Part shown: positions 44,996-54,982 of the stretch, piece after piece | Position numbering within the stretch: position 1 is the stretch's first letter | Layout of the letters: every line of letters starts with the position of its first letter | Source: Marinibaculum pumilum | Lineage (GTDB): Bacteria; Pseudomonadota; Alphaproteobacteria; Ferrovibrionales; Ferrovibrionaceae | NCBI RefSeq assembly: GCF_042646425.1 | Contig: NZ_JBHRTR010000034.1 | Location: 407,047-471,046, forward strand | DNA: 64,000 nucleotides | Reading direction: 5' to 3' | Notes under the pieces: generated by a model | The model's input: the letters and a program-made list of their open reading frames with translations, nothing else | Database searches by the model: none | Told to the model about the DNA's origin: nothing | Translations under genes and position numbers: made by a program

Positions 44996-45014
44996 CCGGG
45001 CGTTCGGAGATCGC

Positions 45015-46124
45015 TCAGGTGCCGGCCGCATCGGCGGCGACGGCGGCTTCCAGCGCATAGCGGCGCAGCACGACGCCGCCGACCACCGGCTGCAGCGGCG
45101 GGTTGTCGTACAGCCCGGCATGGACCAGCACGACCAGGTCCAGGCCGGGCACCAGGTACAGCCGCTGGCCGCCCCAGCCCATTGCCGCGGCCCAGCCGAT
45201 CTCGCGCTTCCGCACCAGCGAGCGGCCGAGCCACCACTGGTAGCCGTAGAAATACAGCTCCTGGCCGTTGATCTGCGGCGTCAGGCTTTCGACGATCCAG
45301 TCCGCCGGCACCACCTGCCGGTCCTGCCAGCGGCCCCCCTGCAGCACCATCTGGCCGATCTTCAGGCCGTCGCGCGGGCGCAGCCGCAGGCCGGAGGCGC
45401 AGATCGGCACGCCGTCCGGGTAGCGCACCCAGTCGGGCCGGGCGATTCCCAGGGGATCGAACAGGACCTCCTGCGCCAGATCGTCCAGCGCCGCGCCGCC
45501 GCCGGCCGCCAGCAGGTCGCCCAGCAGCAGGGTCAGGCCGCCATTATAGCCGTAGACCCGGCCGGGCGGGCGCAGCAGCGGCTGTTCCAGCACATAGCGG
45601 GCGCGGTCCGGCGCGATGCTCATCAGGCGCTCGCTGTTGCGCGGGTCGCTGTAGGGCAGGTCCTCGTTCCAGGCGAGCCCCGCCGACATGGTCAGCAGGT
45701 GGCGGATCGTGATCGCGCCCCGGTCCAGGTCCGAATTGTCCGGCCCTGCCAGGTCCGCGCATTCCGGCAGAAGCGACAGCACCGGCGTGTCGAGGCCAGG
45801 CAGCCAGCCCCGCTGCCGCCCGATGCCGGCGAGCAGCGAGGTGACGCTCTTCGATATCGAGCGCAGGTCGTGCGCCATGCCGGAATCGTAGGAGACGGCG
45901 CCCAGGTCCTGTCCCCAGCGCTGGTCGGGACCGGTGAAATAGCGCTCATAGGCCAGCCGGCCGTGCCGCGCGATCAGCACCGCATGCAGGTTCGCCGCGC
46001 GCCAGGCGGTGAACTGCGGCACCAAGCCGTCCAGGATCCCGGGGTCGAGCCCGGCCTCCGCGGGCGCGGCGACCGGCCAGCCGTCGCCGAGGTCCGCGGG
46101 AGCCGGTGCGTCCGGACGCGTCAT
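45015..46124 (-). CDS. Serine hydrolase of the class C beta-lactamase/esterase family
   Basis: A 369-residue beta-lactamase-fold hydrolase. The nucleophile S-x-x-K is Ser89-I-S-Lys92 (LRSISKSVTS), and the second motif Y-x-N is in VYGYNGG. The third motif around WGGQRLYLVPG replaces the KTG of penicillin-binding enzymes with a Gly-Gly-Gln pattern, as in EstB-like esterases. No signal peptide is visible, so it is more likely an esterase or amidase than a secreted beta-lactamase. The start is the ATG at 46124 (MTRPDAPAPADLGDG). Confidence 0.85.
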   Translation of the reverse strand: MTRPDAPAPADLGDGWPVAAPAEAGLDPGILDGLVPQFTAWRAANLHAVLIARHGRLAYERYFTGPDQRWGQDLGAVSYDSGMAHDLRSISKSVTSLLAGIGRQRGWLPGLDTPVLSLLPECADLAGPDNSDLDRGAITIRHLLTMSAGLAWNEDLPYSDPRNSERLMSIAPDRARYVLEQPLLRPPGRVYGYNGGLTLLLGDLLAAGGGAALDDLAQEVLFDPLGIARPDWVRYPDGVPICASGLRLRPRDGLKIGQMVLQGGRWQDRQVVPADWIVESLTPQINGQELYFYGYQWWLGRSLVRKREIGWAAAMGWGGQRLYLVPGLDLVVLVHAGLYDNPPLQPVVGGVVLRRYALEAAVAADAAGT

Positions 46125-46152
46125 CTCCCGATCCCCCTCTGGCCCGGTCGCG

Positions 46153-46998
46153 TCACAGCATCGCCAGGGGCTTCTTGCGGGCCGGGGGCGGGAAGGCGCG
46201 GTCCAGCGCCGCTTCCTCCTGACGGCTGAAGCGGATTTCGGCGGCGGCACGGTTCTCGGCCACATGGGCGGCGGTTGCGGCCTTCGGGATCGCAATCATG
46301 CCGGGCTGCCGCAATGCCCAGGCGATGGCGAGCTGCGCGGGCGAGACCCGGTGCTGGCGGGCGAGATGCAGCAGGGCGGGATTGCGCAGCAGGTGGCCGT
46401 GGGCGATCGGCGAATAGGCCATCACCGGCAGGCCGTGCGCACGGCACCAGGGCAGCAGGTCGAATTCGATGCCGCGGTGGATCAGGCTGTAGAGCACCTG
46501 GTCGACGGCCGGCGGCACCGGCGGGGCGAGCGCCTCCAGTTCCTCGAGATCGGCAGTGTCGAAATTGCTGACACCCCAGTGGCGGATCTTGCCGGCGCGC
46601 TGAAGCGCCAGCATGCCTTCCAGCGTCTCCTCCAGCGGAATGCCGCCGCGCCAGTGCAGCAGGTAGAGGTCCAGCCGGTCGGTGCGGAGCCGTTTCAGGC
46701 TGCCCTCGCAGGCGGCGATCGTGCCGTCGCGATCGGCATGTTCCGGCAGCACCTTGCTGACCAGGAAGACCGCGTCCCGGCGGCCGTCGATGGCCGCCGC
46801 CACCACCTGCTCCGCGCTGCCATCGGCATACATTTCCGCGGTGTCGATCAGGGTCATGCCCAGGTCGATGCCGGCCTGCAGGGCGGCGATCTCCGCCTCC
46901 CGGACCGACGCATCCTCACCCATGCCCCAGCTGCCCTGGCCGAGCACCGGCACGCGCATGCCGCCCGGCAGGGCGACGGTCGCGATCGGCTTCGCCAT
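46153..46998 (-). CDS. Aldo/keto reductase
   Basis: A 281-residue NADPH-dependent oxidoreductase with a TIM barrel. The catalytic tetrad is visible: Asp and Tyr in TLIDTAEMYADGSAE, Lys in FLVSKVLP, and His in LYLLHWRG. It also has the AKR signature KIRHWGVSNFD and the C-terminal coenzyme loop AIPKAATAAHVAENRAA. It lies 28 bases upstream of the serine hydrolase on the same strand, suggesting a small operon. The carbonyl substrate is unknown. Confidence 0.9.
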   Translation of the reverse strand: MAKPIATVALPGGMRVPVLGQGSWGMGEDASVREAEIAALQAGIDLGMTLIDTAEMYADGSAEQVVAAAIDGRRDAVFLVSKVLPEHADRDGTIAACEGSLKRLRTDRLDLYLLHWRGGIPLEETLEGMLALQRAGKIRHWGVSNFDTADLEELEALAPPVPPAVDQVLYSLIHRGIEFDLLPWCRAHGLPVMAYSPIAHGHLLRNPALLHLARQHRVSPAQLAIAWALRQPGMIAIPKAATAAHVAENRAAAEIRFSRQEEAALDRAFPPPARKKPLAML

Positions 46999-47071
46999 CG
47001 CCGCGCCTCCCGCTGTCGCCGGATCCTGGCTCCGCCCGGCCATGCAAGTGTAGCGCAGGCGTTGCCGGCGG

Positions 47072-49657
47072 TCAGGTCGCGGGCTGGGAAGGCCGGTCGA
47101 CCTGCCTGGTCGTGTCGCCAGACGCCGTGGTCGCGGTCTCGACGATGATGGTGAAGGTCGAGCCCGCACCGGGCGCGCTGTCGACCTCCAGTCTGGCGTT
47201 CTGCCGGTCCAGCAGGCGCTTGGTGATCGCCAGCCCGAGCCCGGTCCCGCCTGAATTGCTGCTGAGGTGGGAAAGTGTGCCGCGCAGGAACGGCTGGCCG
47301 ATCTGGGCGACCATCTCCTGGCTGATGCCCGGGCCATCGTCGCGGATCGCGAAACACAGCTGCGCCGGCTGCTGCGTCACCCGCACCGCGACCGTGCGGC
47401 CGACGGGCGAGAACTTGACCGCGTTGGACAGCAGGTTCAGCAGGCATTGGTGCATCGCCCGCCGGTCGCAGCGGATACGGGCGCTTGCCTCGACATCGAC
47501 CTGCAGGTCGATGTTCCGGGCCTCCGCGATCGGCCGGATGGTCTCCACCGCGGCCTCAACCAGCAGATGCGGGGCGCAGGGCTCCATCCGGATCGGCAGA
47601 CCGTCGCTTTCGATCTTGGACAGGTCCAGCACGTCGTTGATCAGGTCGAGCAGCTGCGCGCCGCTGCGGTGGATGTCGTCGATATAGCCGGACAGCCTCT
47701 CGGTGCCGATCTCTTCCGGGCCGGTCCAGCGGATCAGGTCGGCGAAACCCAGCACCGCGTTCAGTGGCGTCCGCAGTTCGTGGCTCATATGCGCCAGGAA
47801 CTGCGACTTTGCCGCGCTGGCATCCTCCGCCGCCTTCAGCTGGTCCGACAGGTCCAGCGACAGCTGGGTCAGCCGGTCGTTGGCGGTGACGATTTCCGTC
47901 ATGTCGTGGGCGGTTGCCGCGACCGCGGGACGGCCGTCCCGGATGAAGCGGGCGAGGCTGACCAGGGCGGGGAAGGTGCTGCCGTCACGCCGTCGCGCGC
48001 TGATGATGCGCATGCCGGTCATCGAACCCGGCTGCGCATCCGCGTCGCCGACATAGCCGGCCGCGAGCCTGCGGTGGCGCGTCCTGACATCTTCCGGGAT
48101 CAGGCTTTCGACGCGCCGCCCCAGGATCACCTCGCGCGGCCAGCCGAACAGGCGCTCCGCCGCCGGGTTGAAGCTGGTGACCTGCTGCTTCTCGTCCACG
48201 GTCAGGATCGCGTCGGGCGCGGAAACGAGGATCGCCTCCAGCCGGGCGGAGATCTGCCCGGTCAGGTCGGTCAAGGTGCCGATGAAATGGCTGATGCGGC
48301 CGTCATCGTCCCGCAGCGGGGAGATCGTGACGCTGTTCCAGAAGCGGCTGCCGTCGCGCCGGGCGTTCTGCACCACCACGGTGCAGGGCCGGCCGGCGGC
48401 AATCGCCCGCCGCAGGTCCTCCAGGGCGGCCTGGTCGCGCAGGCCGTCGTTCAGGAAGCGGCAATTCAGGCCGATCACCTCGGCCTCGGCATAGCCGGTG
48501 ATCTCCAGGAAGCGCCGGTTGGCATAGACGATCGGCTGGTCGCCGCCGGCCTCGGCGATCAGGATGCCGTCGCCGGCCGCGTCGAGGGCCGCACCGCGCA
48601 GCGCCATTTCGCTGCGCAGCCGGACCTCCGCCGTCTCGTCGATGCCGACCCCGATGGTCAGGTGCGGCGCCTCGGACGTGCCGCCGACATAGGTCGTCGT
48701 GGTCCTGATGTGACGGATCTCGCCTGCCGGCGTGCGGATGCGGAACCGCAATTCGATCGGGCCGGTCCCCCGTCGCGCATCGGTCATCTGCCGGTCGAAA
48801 CGGGCCAGGTCCTCAGGCAGAAGCAGGTTCCGGATGATGGCGGCATCGCCCTCCGTCATGTCGTCGTCTGGCAGGCCCAGCACCTGACGGGCGATCGGGT
48901 CCCGGGTCTGTTGCCGGCTGCGATAGTCGTAGCTCCATACCCCGATGCCGCCGGTACCGCGCGCCAGCCGCGAGGTCTCAAGCTCCACCTTGTAGCGATC
49001 GCGCATCCGGGCGACCGACAGCGTGGTCTGAAGCATGCTGCCGAGGAGCAGGACACCGCCGGCATTGGCCAGCAGCAGCAATGGCCAGTAGGCCGCGGGA
49101 CCGGTCGCGGGGGCACCCGCCGCCTCGGCCGGGATGCCGGCCAGGAAGACGGGCAGTACAGCCAGTCCGGTGAGGACGCCAAGGGTCAGCAGGGCGGGAC
49201 GGGAGAAGATCCAAATGCCCGGATACCCGATACCCGCATCCCCGATACCCGCATCCCCGATACCCGGCTCCGGCCGGTGGCGCCGCCGCCACCAGCCATA
49301 CAGGCTGCCCAAGGCGGTGCAGAGAAAGGCTGCACCGATGCCGCCGGCCGCGGCCGGGCCGGCAAGCTTCAGGTCAATGGCCGCGGCGATGATCGCCGCC
49401 AGGAAGCCGGCCCCTGCGCCAGCCAGGGCGCCGGCCAGGATGATGGGTGTGGCCCGCAGGTCGAAGGCCGTCCCCGGCAGGGCCGGTATCGGGAACAGGA
49501 TGATCGCCGCGGCGAGGCCGCCCAGAACGACACCGATCAGGACAAGACTGCCCCGGCCCTCGGCAGGCCGGGCAAGCCTGGTGAGGAGCAGGAAGACCAG
49601 TATGGCGGCAAGTGACAACAGCCCCAGATTGGTGACCAGGGCTTTGGCGATTGCCAT
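47072..49657 (-). CDS. Membrane sensor histidine kinase with LYT-type helices and a LOV-like PAS domain
   Basis: An 861-residue kinase. Six to eight N-terminal hydrophobic segments resemble a LytS-type 5TM sensor (NLGLLSLAAILVFLL, then ILFPIPALPGTAFDLRATPIILAG). Three PAS domains follow: about 233-345, 355-467 and 472-590. The second is LOV-like, with the flavin-reactive Cys399 and Arg400 in GLNCRFLN, Asn431 (QNARRDG) and Asn441 (FWN). The terminal glutamine of LOV domains is replaced by Leu462 (FIGTLTDLT, where FxGxQxDxT is usual). HisKA His625 (AHMSHELRTPLNA) and HATPase with N, G1 and G2 boxes follow. No response regulator is adjacent. A blue-light or redox input is inferred. Confidence 0.9.
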   Translation of the reverse strand: MAIAKALVTNLGLLSLAAILVFLLLTRLARPAEGRGSLVLIGVVLGGLAAAIILFPIPALPGTAFDLRATPIILAGALAGAGAGFLAAIIAAAIDLKLAGPAAAGGIGAAFLCTALGSLYGWWRRRHRPEPGIGDAGIGDAGIGYPGIWIFSRPALLTLGVLTGLAVLPVFLAGIPAEAAGAPATGPAAYWPLLLLANAGGVLLLGSMLQTTLSVARMRDRYKVELETSRLARGTGGIGVWSYDYRSRQQTRDPIARQVLGLPDDDMTEGDAAIIRNLLLPEDLARFDRQMTDARRGTGPIELRFRIRTPAGEIRHIRTTTTYVGGTSEAPHLTIGVGIDETAEVRLRSEMALRGAALDAAGDGILIAEAGGDQPIVYANRRFLEITGYAEAEVIGLNCRFLNDGLRDQAALEDLRRAIAAGRPCTVVVQNARRDGSRFWNSVTISPLRDDDGRISHFIGTLTDLTGQISARLEAILVSAPDAILTVDEKQQVTSFNPAAERLFGWPREVILGRRVESLIPEDVRTRHRRLAAGYVGDADAQPGSMTGMRIISARRRDGSTFPALVSLARFIRDGRPAVAATAHDMTEIVTANDRLTQLSLDLSDQLKAAEDASAAKSQFLAHMSHELRTPLNAVLGFADLIRWTGPEEIGTERLSGYIDDIHRSGAQLLDLINDVLDLSKIESDGLPIRMEPCAPHLLVEAAVETIRPIAEARNIDLQVDVEASARIRCDRRAMHQCLLNLLSNAVKFSPVGRTVAVRVTQQPAQLCFAIRDDGPGISQEMVAQIGQPFLRGTLSHLSSNSGGTGLGLAITKRLLDRQNARLEVDSAPGAGSTFTIIVETATTASGDTTRQVDRPSQPAT
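49229..49267. repeat. 15-bp tandem repeats in the kinase gene
   Basis: GATACCCGCATCCCC occurs twice in full at 49229 and 49244 and partly at 49259 (GATACCCGGC). They encode a GIGDAGIGDAG linker within the membrane region, and lie in frame. Confidence 0.8.
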
Positions 49658-49739
49658 CGGCGACGGGCTCGTTCAAAGCGGAAAGAGATCGCCATTTCTG
49701 GCGCGGCGGACTTAATCCGCGGTAAACCGCCGCTCCGGC

Positions 49740-51155
49740 CTATTCGTTCGGACGAGGCACCCGGCGGACCACGGCGGGCGCCAGGCGCGCGGCGCTGAAC
49801 ATCATCGCGACCGCCGCAAAGCCGGCCCCCATCGTCAGCGCGGCGACCCCCGCTTCCGCGAACAGACCGAAGGCCAGCGCGGTCAGCGCCGCGCCGACCG
49901 ACTGGCCCAGCAGGCGGGCGGTACCCAGCATGCCGCTCGCCCCGCCGGCACGGGACACCGGTGTGGAGCCGATCATGGTGCGGTTGTTGGGCGACTGGAA
50001 CAGGCCGAAGCCGATGCCGCAGACCGCCATGCGCCAGACGATGGCGGCATCGCCCGGCGCCGGCGGCAGGGTCGCCAGCAGCGCCAGGCCGATCGCCATC
50101 AGGGCGACGCCGATGCTGGTCACGATGCCGGCGGGCCAGCGGTCGGCCAGGCGCCCGGCGATCGGCGAGGTGATCGCGGTGGCCAGAGGCCAGGGGGTCA
50201 GCAGCAGCCCGGCCTGTACCGGCGAGCGCCCCAGCGCGTCCTGCAGGTGGAAGGGCAGGGAGACATAGGCCAGCATCTGCGCGGTGAAGGAACAGACCGA
50301 TGTCGCCACCGACAGGGCCAGGATCGGGACCCGCAGCAGGTCGACCGGCAGCAGCGGTGCCGTCTGGCTGAGCTGGCGCCGCACCAGCAGCCAGCCGGCG
50401 ATGCCGGCGGCGGCGAACTGCGCCAGCACCCAGTGCAGCCCGGCATCGTGGCTGAGTCCCTGGATCGCGATGATCAGCAGGCCGAATGTCGCGGCGCTGA
50501 GCGCCGCGCTGACCAGGTCGAAGCGGTGGCTGCCCAGCGGCGTGGCCGGCATGGCGCGGGCGACGAAGAAGGTGACGATTCCCAGCGGCACATGGATCGC
50601 GAACAGCCACGGCCAGGGCGCGACGGCCAGCACCGCCGCCGCCACCGTCGGGCCGCTGGCGGCGGAGATCGCCACCACCATGGAGTTCAGCCCCAGCGCC
50701 CGGCCGAAATGGCGGCTGGGATAGATGAAGCGGACCAGGGCGGTGTTGACGCTCATCACGCCCGCGGCGCCGCAGCCCTGCAGGATCCGCGCGGCGATCA
50801 GCCAGGTCAGGGAATCCGCCATCGCGCACAGCCCGGCGCCGACGGTGAACAGGGCAAGGCCGGCGATGTAGACCCGGCGATAACCGATGATCTCCCCCAG
50901 CGAGGCGAGCGGCAGCAGCGCCGCGACGATCACCAGCTGGTAGGCGTTCACGACCCAGATCGTTTCCGCCGGCGATGTGCCGAAGTCCCGCGCGATGGTC
51001 GGCAGGGCGACATTGGAGATCGATGAATCCAGCACCGCCATGGTCAGCGCCATCGCCATCGCCAGCATGGCGAGGTAGCGGCGCGGCACCGGAAGTCCGT
51101 CCAGGGGCATCCCATCCGCCGGCCGGTCCGGGTCGCTCGGAACAGTGCTGGTCAT
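49740..51155 (-). CDS. MFS exporter, DHA2 (EmrB/QacA) type
   Basis: A 471-residue carrier with about fourteen membrane segments. The DHA2 signature MAVLDSSISNVALPTIARDFG in helix 1 and the loop motif LGEIIGYRRVYIAGL are clear; WVVNAYQLVIVAALLPLASL and LLTPWPLATAITSPIAGRLADRWPAG fit the family. It would expel hydrophobic drugs or cations with proton exchange. No EmrA-like adaptor or regulator is next to it. Confidence 0.9.
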   Translation of the reverse strand: MTSTVPSDPDRPADGMPLDGLPVPRRYLAMLAMAMALTMAVLDSSISNVALPTIARDFGTSPAETIWVVNAYQLVIVAALLPLASLGEIIGYRRVYIAGLALFTVGAGLCAMADSLTWLIAARILQGCGAAGVMSVNTALVRFIYPSRHFGRALGLNSMVVAISAASGPTVAAAVLAVAPWPWLFAIHVPLGIVTFFVARAMPATPLGSHRFDLVSAALSAATFGLLIIAIQGLSHDAGLHWVLAQFAAAGIAGWLLVRRQLSQTAPLLPVDLLRVPILALSVATSVCSFTAQMLAYVSLPFHLQDALGRSPVQAGLLLTPWPLATAITSPIAGRLADRWPAGIVTSIGVALMAIGLALLATLPPAPGDAAIVWRMAVCGIGFGLFQSPNNRTMIGSTPVSRAGGASGMLGTARLLGQSVGAALTALAFGLFAEAGVAALTMGAGFAAVAMMFSAARLAPAVVRRVPRPNE

Positions 51156-51353
51156 GATCTGAGCAAGTTCTCTACGATCGCGAGAGCCGATTGGCCCGAT
51201 TGCGTCTGCGAGAGCAAAGTCGCTTTGCGGTCCGTTTTCGAATCGGCCTAGTCATGCCGTGGCCTTTGTCGGGGCCCGGGCCCGCCAGAGCGGGGGCTTT
51301 GCATCGCAACGGGGCAAGGCTGTCGGAACACCGGTCGGGCAGGAGGCGCATAT

Positions 51354-54300
51354 ATGGCGGGTTCCTCGGTTCGCGTCGTCATCGGCGGCTTCGCTGCTGT
51401 CCTGGCACTCGCCGGCGCCCGGCTGCCGGCGATCGCGCAGCAGACGCCCGCCACGCAGATGCCAGCCTATATCGACCTGCAGCGCGACGTCGTGGTCAAT
51501 GCCGAATTGTGGACCGGCGAGGCGGAGATCCTGGCCGCCGGCTACGGTTTCGAAGGGATCATGGGGATTCCCGGCCTGCGGACCGCGGCCGACCTGAACC
51601 TGGCCGTTGCGGCCGGCGCGGGCGTCAACCTCGACTGGGCGCAGCTGGACCCGGTGCCGCCGCTGCGCAACCTGACCTCCGCCGCGGGCCAGCTGGGCAT
51701 CGCCGCCGCCGGTTTCGGCGGGGCGCCGCTCTACGGCGATGCGATGCCGATCGAATTCAGCTGGCCGCTGCTGCCCAGCACCGTGCGCCCTGACACCATC
51801 GCCATCACCCTCAACACCGGCCAGGTGGTCAATCCGTCGGTCGCCGCCCTGAACCCGAACTTCGACCTGAACGAACGGCATGTGATCGTGGTGTTCGGCC
51901 AGTTCGGCAACCGCCTGACGCCGGGCACGCCCGGCGCCGTCTATCCGGTCTCCATCGAGATCGTGCCCGGCGCCGGCCGGCTGATGGCGATCGGGCCGGA
52001 CGGGCCGGTGGACATCACCGGCCTGACGCAGCTTTCCAGCAATCCCTATCTCGCCGGGCCCGCCCTGGTCGGTGCCGCGCTGAGTCCGTTCTCCCCGGCC
52101 GGCGACTTCTCGCCGCCCAACCTGTCGAACGCCTTTCCCAACGACGCCTATTCGCTCTACGGCGAGGATGCGCAGTACCGGCTGCGCCTGTTCACCTCCG
52201 GCGGCTTCTCCACCGACGGGGTCAGCGGCATCCTGCCGACCGACTTCCCGCAGCTGTTCCGGCTGCATGCGGTCGACGCCCAGGGCAACACGGTGGTGAT
52301 CGACAGGACCGGGCAGGTCTACGACCTGGGGGTCGGCACGGTGGAGGTGGTGGGCCTGGCAGAGGTCGGCGCGCCGCAGGATGTACCGCTCGACCGCGCC
52401 TATTATGTCGAGGACCACGACAACTACTTCGACATCGTGCTGAAGGGCGATGCGGCGGCGATCGCCCTGCTGCGCTCGGTCGAGATCCCGACCTCGGCGG
52501 AGGCCGGCTATCTCGACCTCTACAATCCGGGCGGCCCCGGCCGCACGCCTTCCGCCGGCACCACCTATACCAGGGCGGCGCTGCCACAGACCTATGCGAT
52601 CGACATGCGCCTGGACGATCCGGGCACGGTCAGCTACGCGGCGCAGGCGCTGTCCGCCTACGACGCCAGCGATACCCTGCCGATCGTCTTCCGCATGCAG
52701 GATCCCGCCGGCCCCGACCGGCTGACCGGCAGTTCGAACGAGGCCGTCGCCCTCGCCGATGCGGGAATGGCCTTCGTCGCCGTCGATTTCGCGAATGAGA
52801 CCGCCCGGCCCGGCGTGACCGACGTGAACGCCTATGCCCATGCCGCCAGCGGCGACCGCATCTACACGGCCGATGTGGCCGAACAGGCGGACCTGGCGGC
52901 CGATCCGGGCTGGACCGCGGAGGGCCGTGCCTTCGGCGCCTTCGACAGCCAGGTGCCGGGGACCGACCCGGTCTATCGCTTCCTGGACGCCGCCACCGGC
53001 TGGCACCTGTTCACCGCCGACCTGTCGGACGGCCTGCAGGGCGAAGGCATCGCCTATCAGGGGGTGGGCTGGTATTCGGTGCTGTTCCAGCCGCCCGGCG
53101 GCGCGGGCGCGGAGACCCGCTTCGACCGCAGCGACGACCTCACCTTGTCCGACCCGATCGACCTGGACGGCAGCCTGGCGAAGGCCGGCGCCGGCACCCT
53201 GGTGCTGTCCTCCACAGCCCGTTTCGGCGAAGGCACGACGGTCAGCGATGGCCGCCTGCAGGTCGACGGCCTGCTGTCCGGTGGCGCGGTGGATGTGCAG
53301 GCCGGCGGCACCCTCTCCGGTGCTGGCATCGTGGCGGCCACCACGGGGATTGCCGGCACCCTGGCGCCCGGCAACTCGCCGGGACTACTGACCTTCGCCG
53401 CGCCGGTCACCATGGCCAGCGGCAGTACCCTGACGATCGAGGTGGACGGGACCGCGGCGGCCGCCGGGGCCGGCGGCTACGACCGGGTGCTGGTGCTGGG
53501 CGCCGGCAACGGTTTCACCGCCGGCGGCACACTGGCGGTGCAGCTGCGCGGCATCTCCGCGCCGGCCAGCAACAGCTACACCCCGGTTCTCGGCCAGCGC
53601 TTCGCCAATGTGGTGGCGGCCGCAGGCGGCATCGGCGGCAGCTTCGTGGCCCTGGCGCAGCCTGCAGCGGGCCTCGCCCCTGGCACCCGCTTCGATGCGC
53701 TGTACGGCAGCACCGCCATCGACCTGGTGGTGACGCCGGCTGCCTATGGCAACCTGCCGGCGGCCGGCGTGGCGCAGTCCGCCAACGAGGCGGCGGTCGG
53801 TGCGGCGCTCGATGCGGTGCGGCCGGCGGCCGGTGTCCGGCCCACGGGCGATGCGGCGACCCTGTTCCCAGCCCTGGCGCCGCTGGACGGGCAAGGTATC
53901 CGTGACGCGCTGGACAGCCTGTCCGGGCGTAGCCATGCAGAATCGCTGGCCGCGGCCGGGGACGCGCGTCGCCTGGCCGGGGCCGGCATCGGCGGCCGCN
54001 NNNNNNNNNNNNNNNNNNNNNNNNNNNNNNNNNNNNNNNNNNNNNNNNNNNNNNNNNNNNNNNNNNNNNNNNNNNNNNNNNNNNNNNNNNNNNNNNNNNN
54101 NNNNNNNNGGGGGCCGAAGGCGCGCAGACGGATGGGCCGGCCGGCTGGGCGGAAGTGCTGGGCGGCAGCGGCGTGCAGCGCAGCAGCGGCGGCGTCGACG
54201 GCTACGACACCCATATGCGGGGCATCGCCGTCGGTGCCGACGGCCGGCTGCCGGAGGGTCCGCTGGCCTTTGGCCTGCTGCTCGGCGCCGCGATCGGCCG

Positions 54301-54955
54301 GATCGAAAGCGAGGCCAAGGGCGATGACGGGTCCACCGACATCGACAGCCATTTCGCCGCCGTCTACGGCAGCGGCGACCTGGCGGGCCTGCGCCTCTCC
54401 GGCCAGCTGCTGGCCGCCCATGACAGTTATGACAGCCGCCGCAGCGTGGCGGTCGGAGCGCTGGGCGCCAGCCCGTCCGGCAGCAGCCATGGTTGGGGTC
54501 TTGCCGGCGGCGCCGCGGTGGCGCGGGAGATCCGGCTCGGGCCGGCCCTGGCGCTGACGCCGACTGCCGGCCTGCGGCTGGGGCGCACCTGGCGCCCCGC
54601 CTTCGACGAACGCGACGGCGGGGCGGCGAACCTGGCGGTGGCGGCGGCTGCGCAGACCTCCCTCCGCAGCCGGCTCGGCATGCAGCTGGACTATGCCCGG
54701 GGCCCGGCGACCGCCGGCCTCTCGCTCGGCTGGTCGCACGAGTTCCTGGACGACGGGGCGGAGAGCGAGGCCCGGCTGGCCGGCGGCGCCTTCACGGTGG
54801 CGTCGGCGCCGCCGGGCCGCGACAGCCTGGATGCAGGCGCCGCGGTCGGCATCGCGCTCGGCGAAGCCGTGACCCTGGAGGCGGGCTACCGCTTGAGCGC
54901 CACCAGATCCTCGACGGCCCATGCCGGCACGGCGAGCCTGCGCATCACCTGGTAG
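51354..54955 (+). CDS. Autotransporter (type V secretion), interrupted by an assembly gap
   Basis: A large secreted protein with a signal peptide (about 1-29, AIA-QQ cleavage). It has an unfamiliar passenger region of about 450 residues, then a DUF5648-like stretch (about 489-579, VYRFLDAATGWHLFTADLSDGLQGEG). A PATR-type repeat follows (about 607-658, LAKAGAGTLVLSSTARFGEGTTVSDGRLQVDG). Beyond the gap (54000-54108) lies an autotransporter beta-barrel (54110-54955) ending in SLRITW, the C-terminal aromatic needed for BAM recognition. The two halves are in different frames only because the N count (109) is arbitrary, so I treat them as one gene. AGGAGG precedes the ATG. Cell-surface adhesion or enzymatic roles are equally open. 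Confidence 0.87.
54000..54108. other. Assembly gap (109 N)
   Basis: Unknown bases between the passenger and beta-barrel halves of the autotransporter gene. The length is not a multiple of three relative to the flanking frames, so it is not the true size. Confidence 0.99.
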
Positions 54956-54982
54956 GAGGGGGCGGCAGCAGCCGCCGGGGGA

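Noticed and set aside
51214..51228. GCAAAG-TCG-CTTTGC hairpin upstream of the autotransporter
   Set aside because: Short 6-bp stem without T-run or regulator context; too weak to call.
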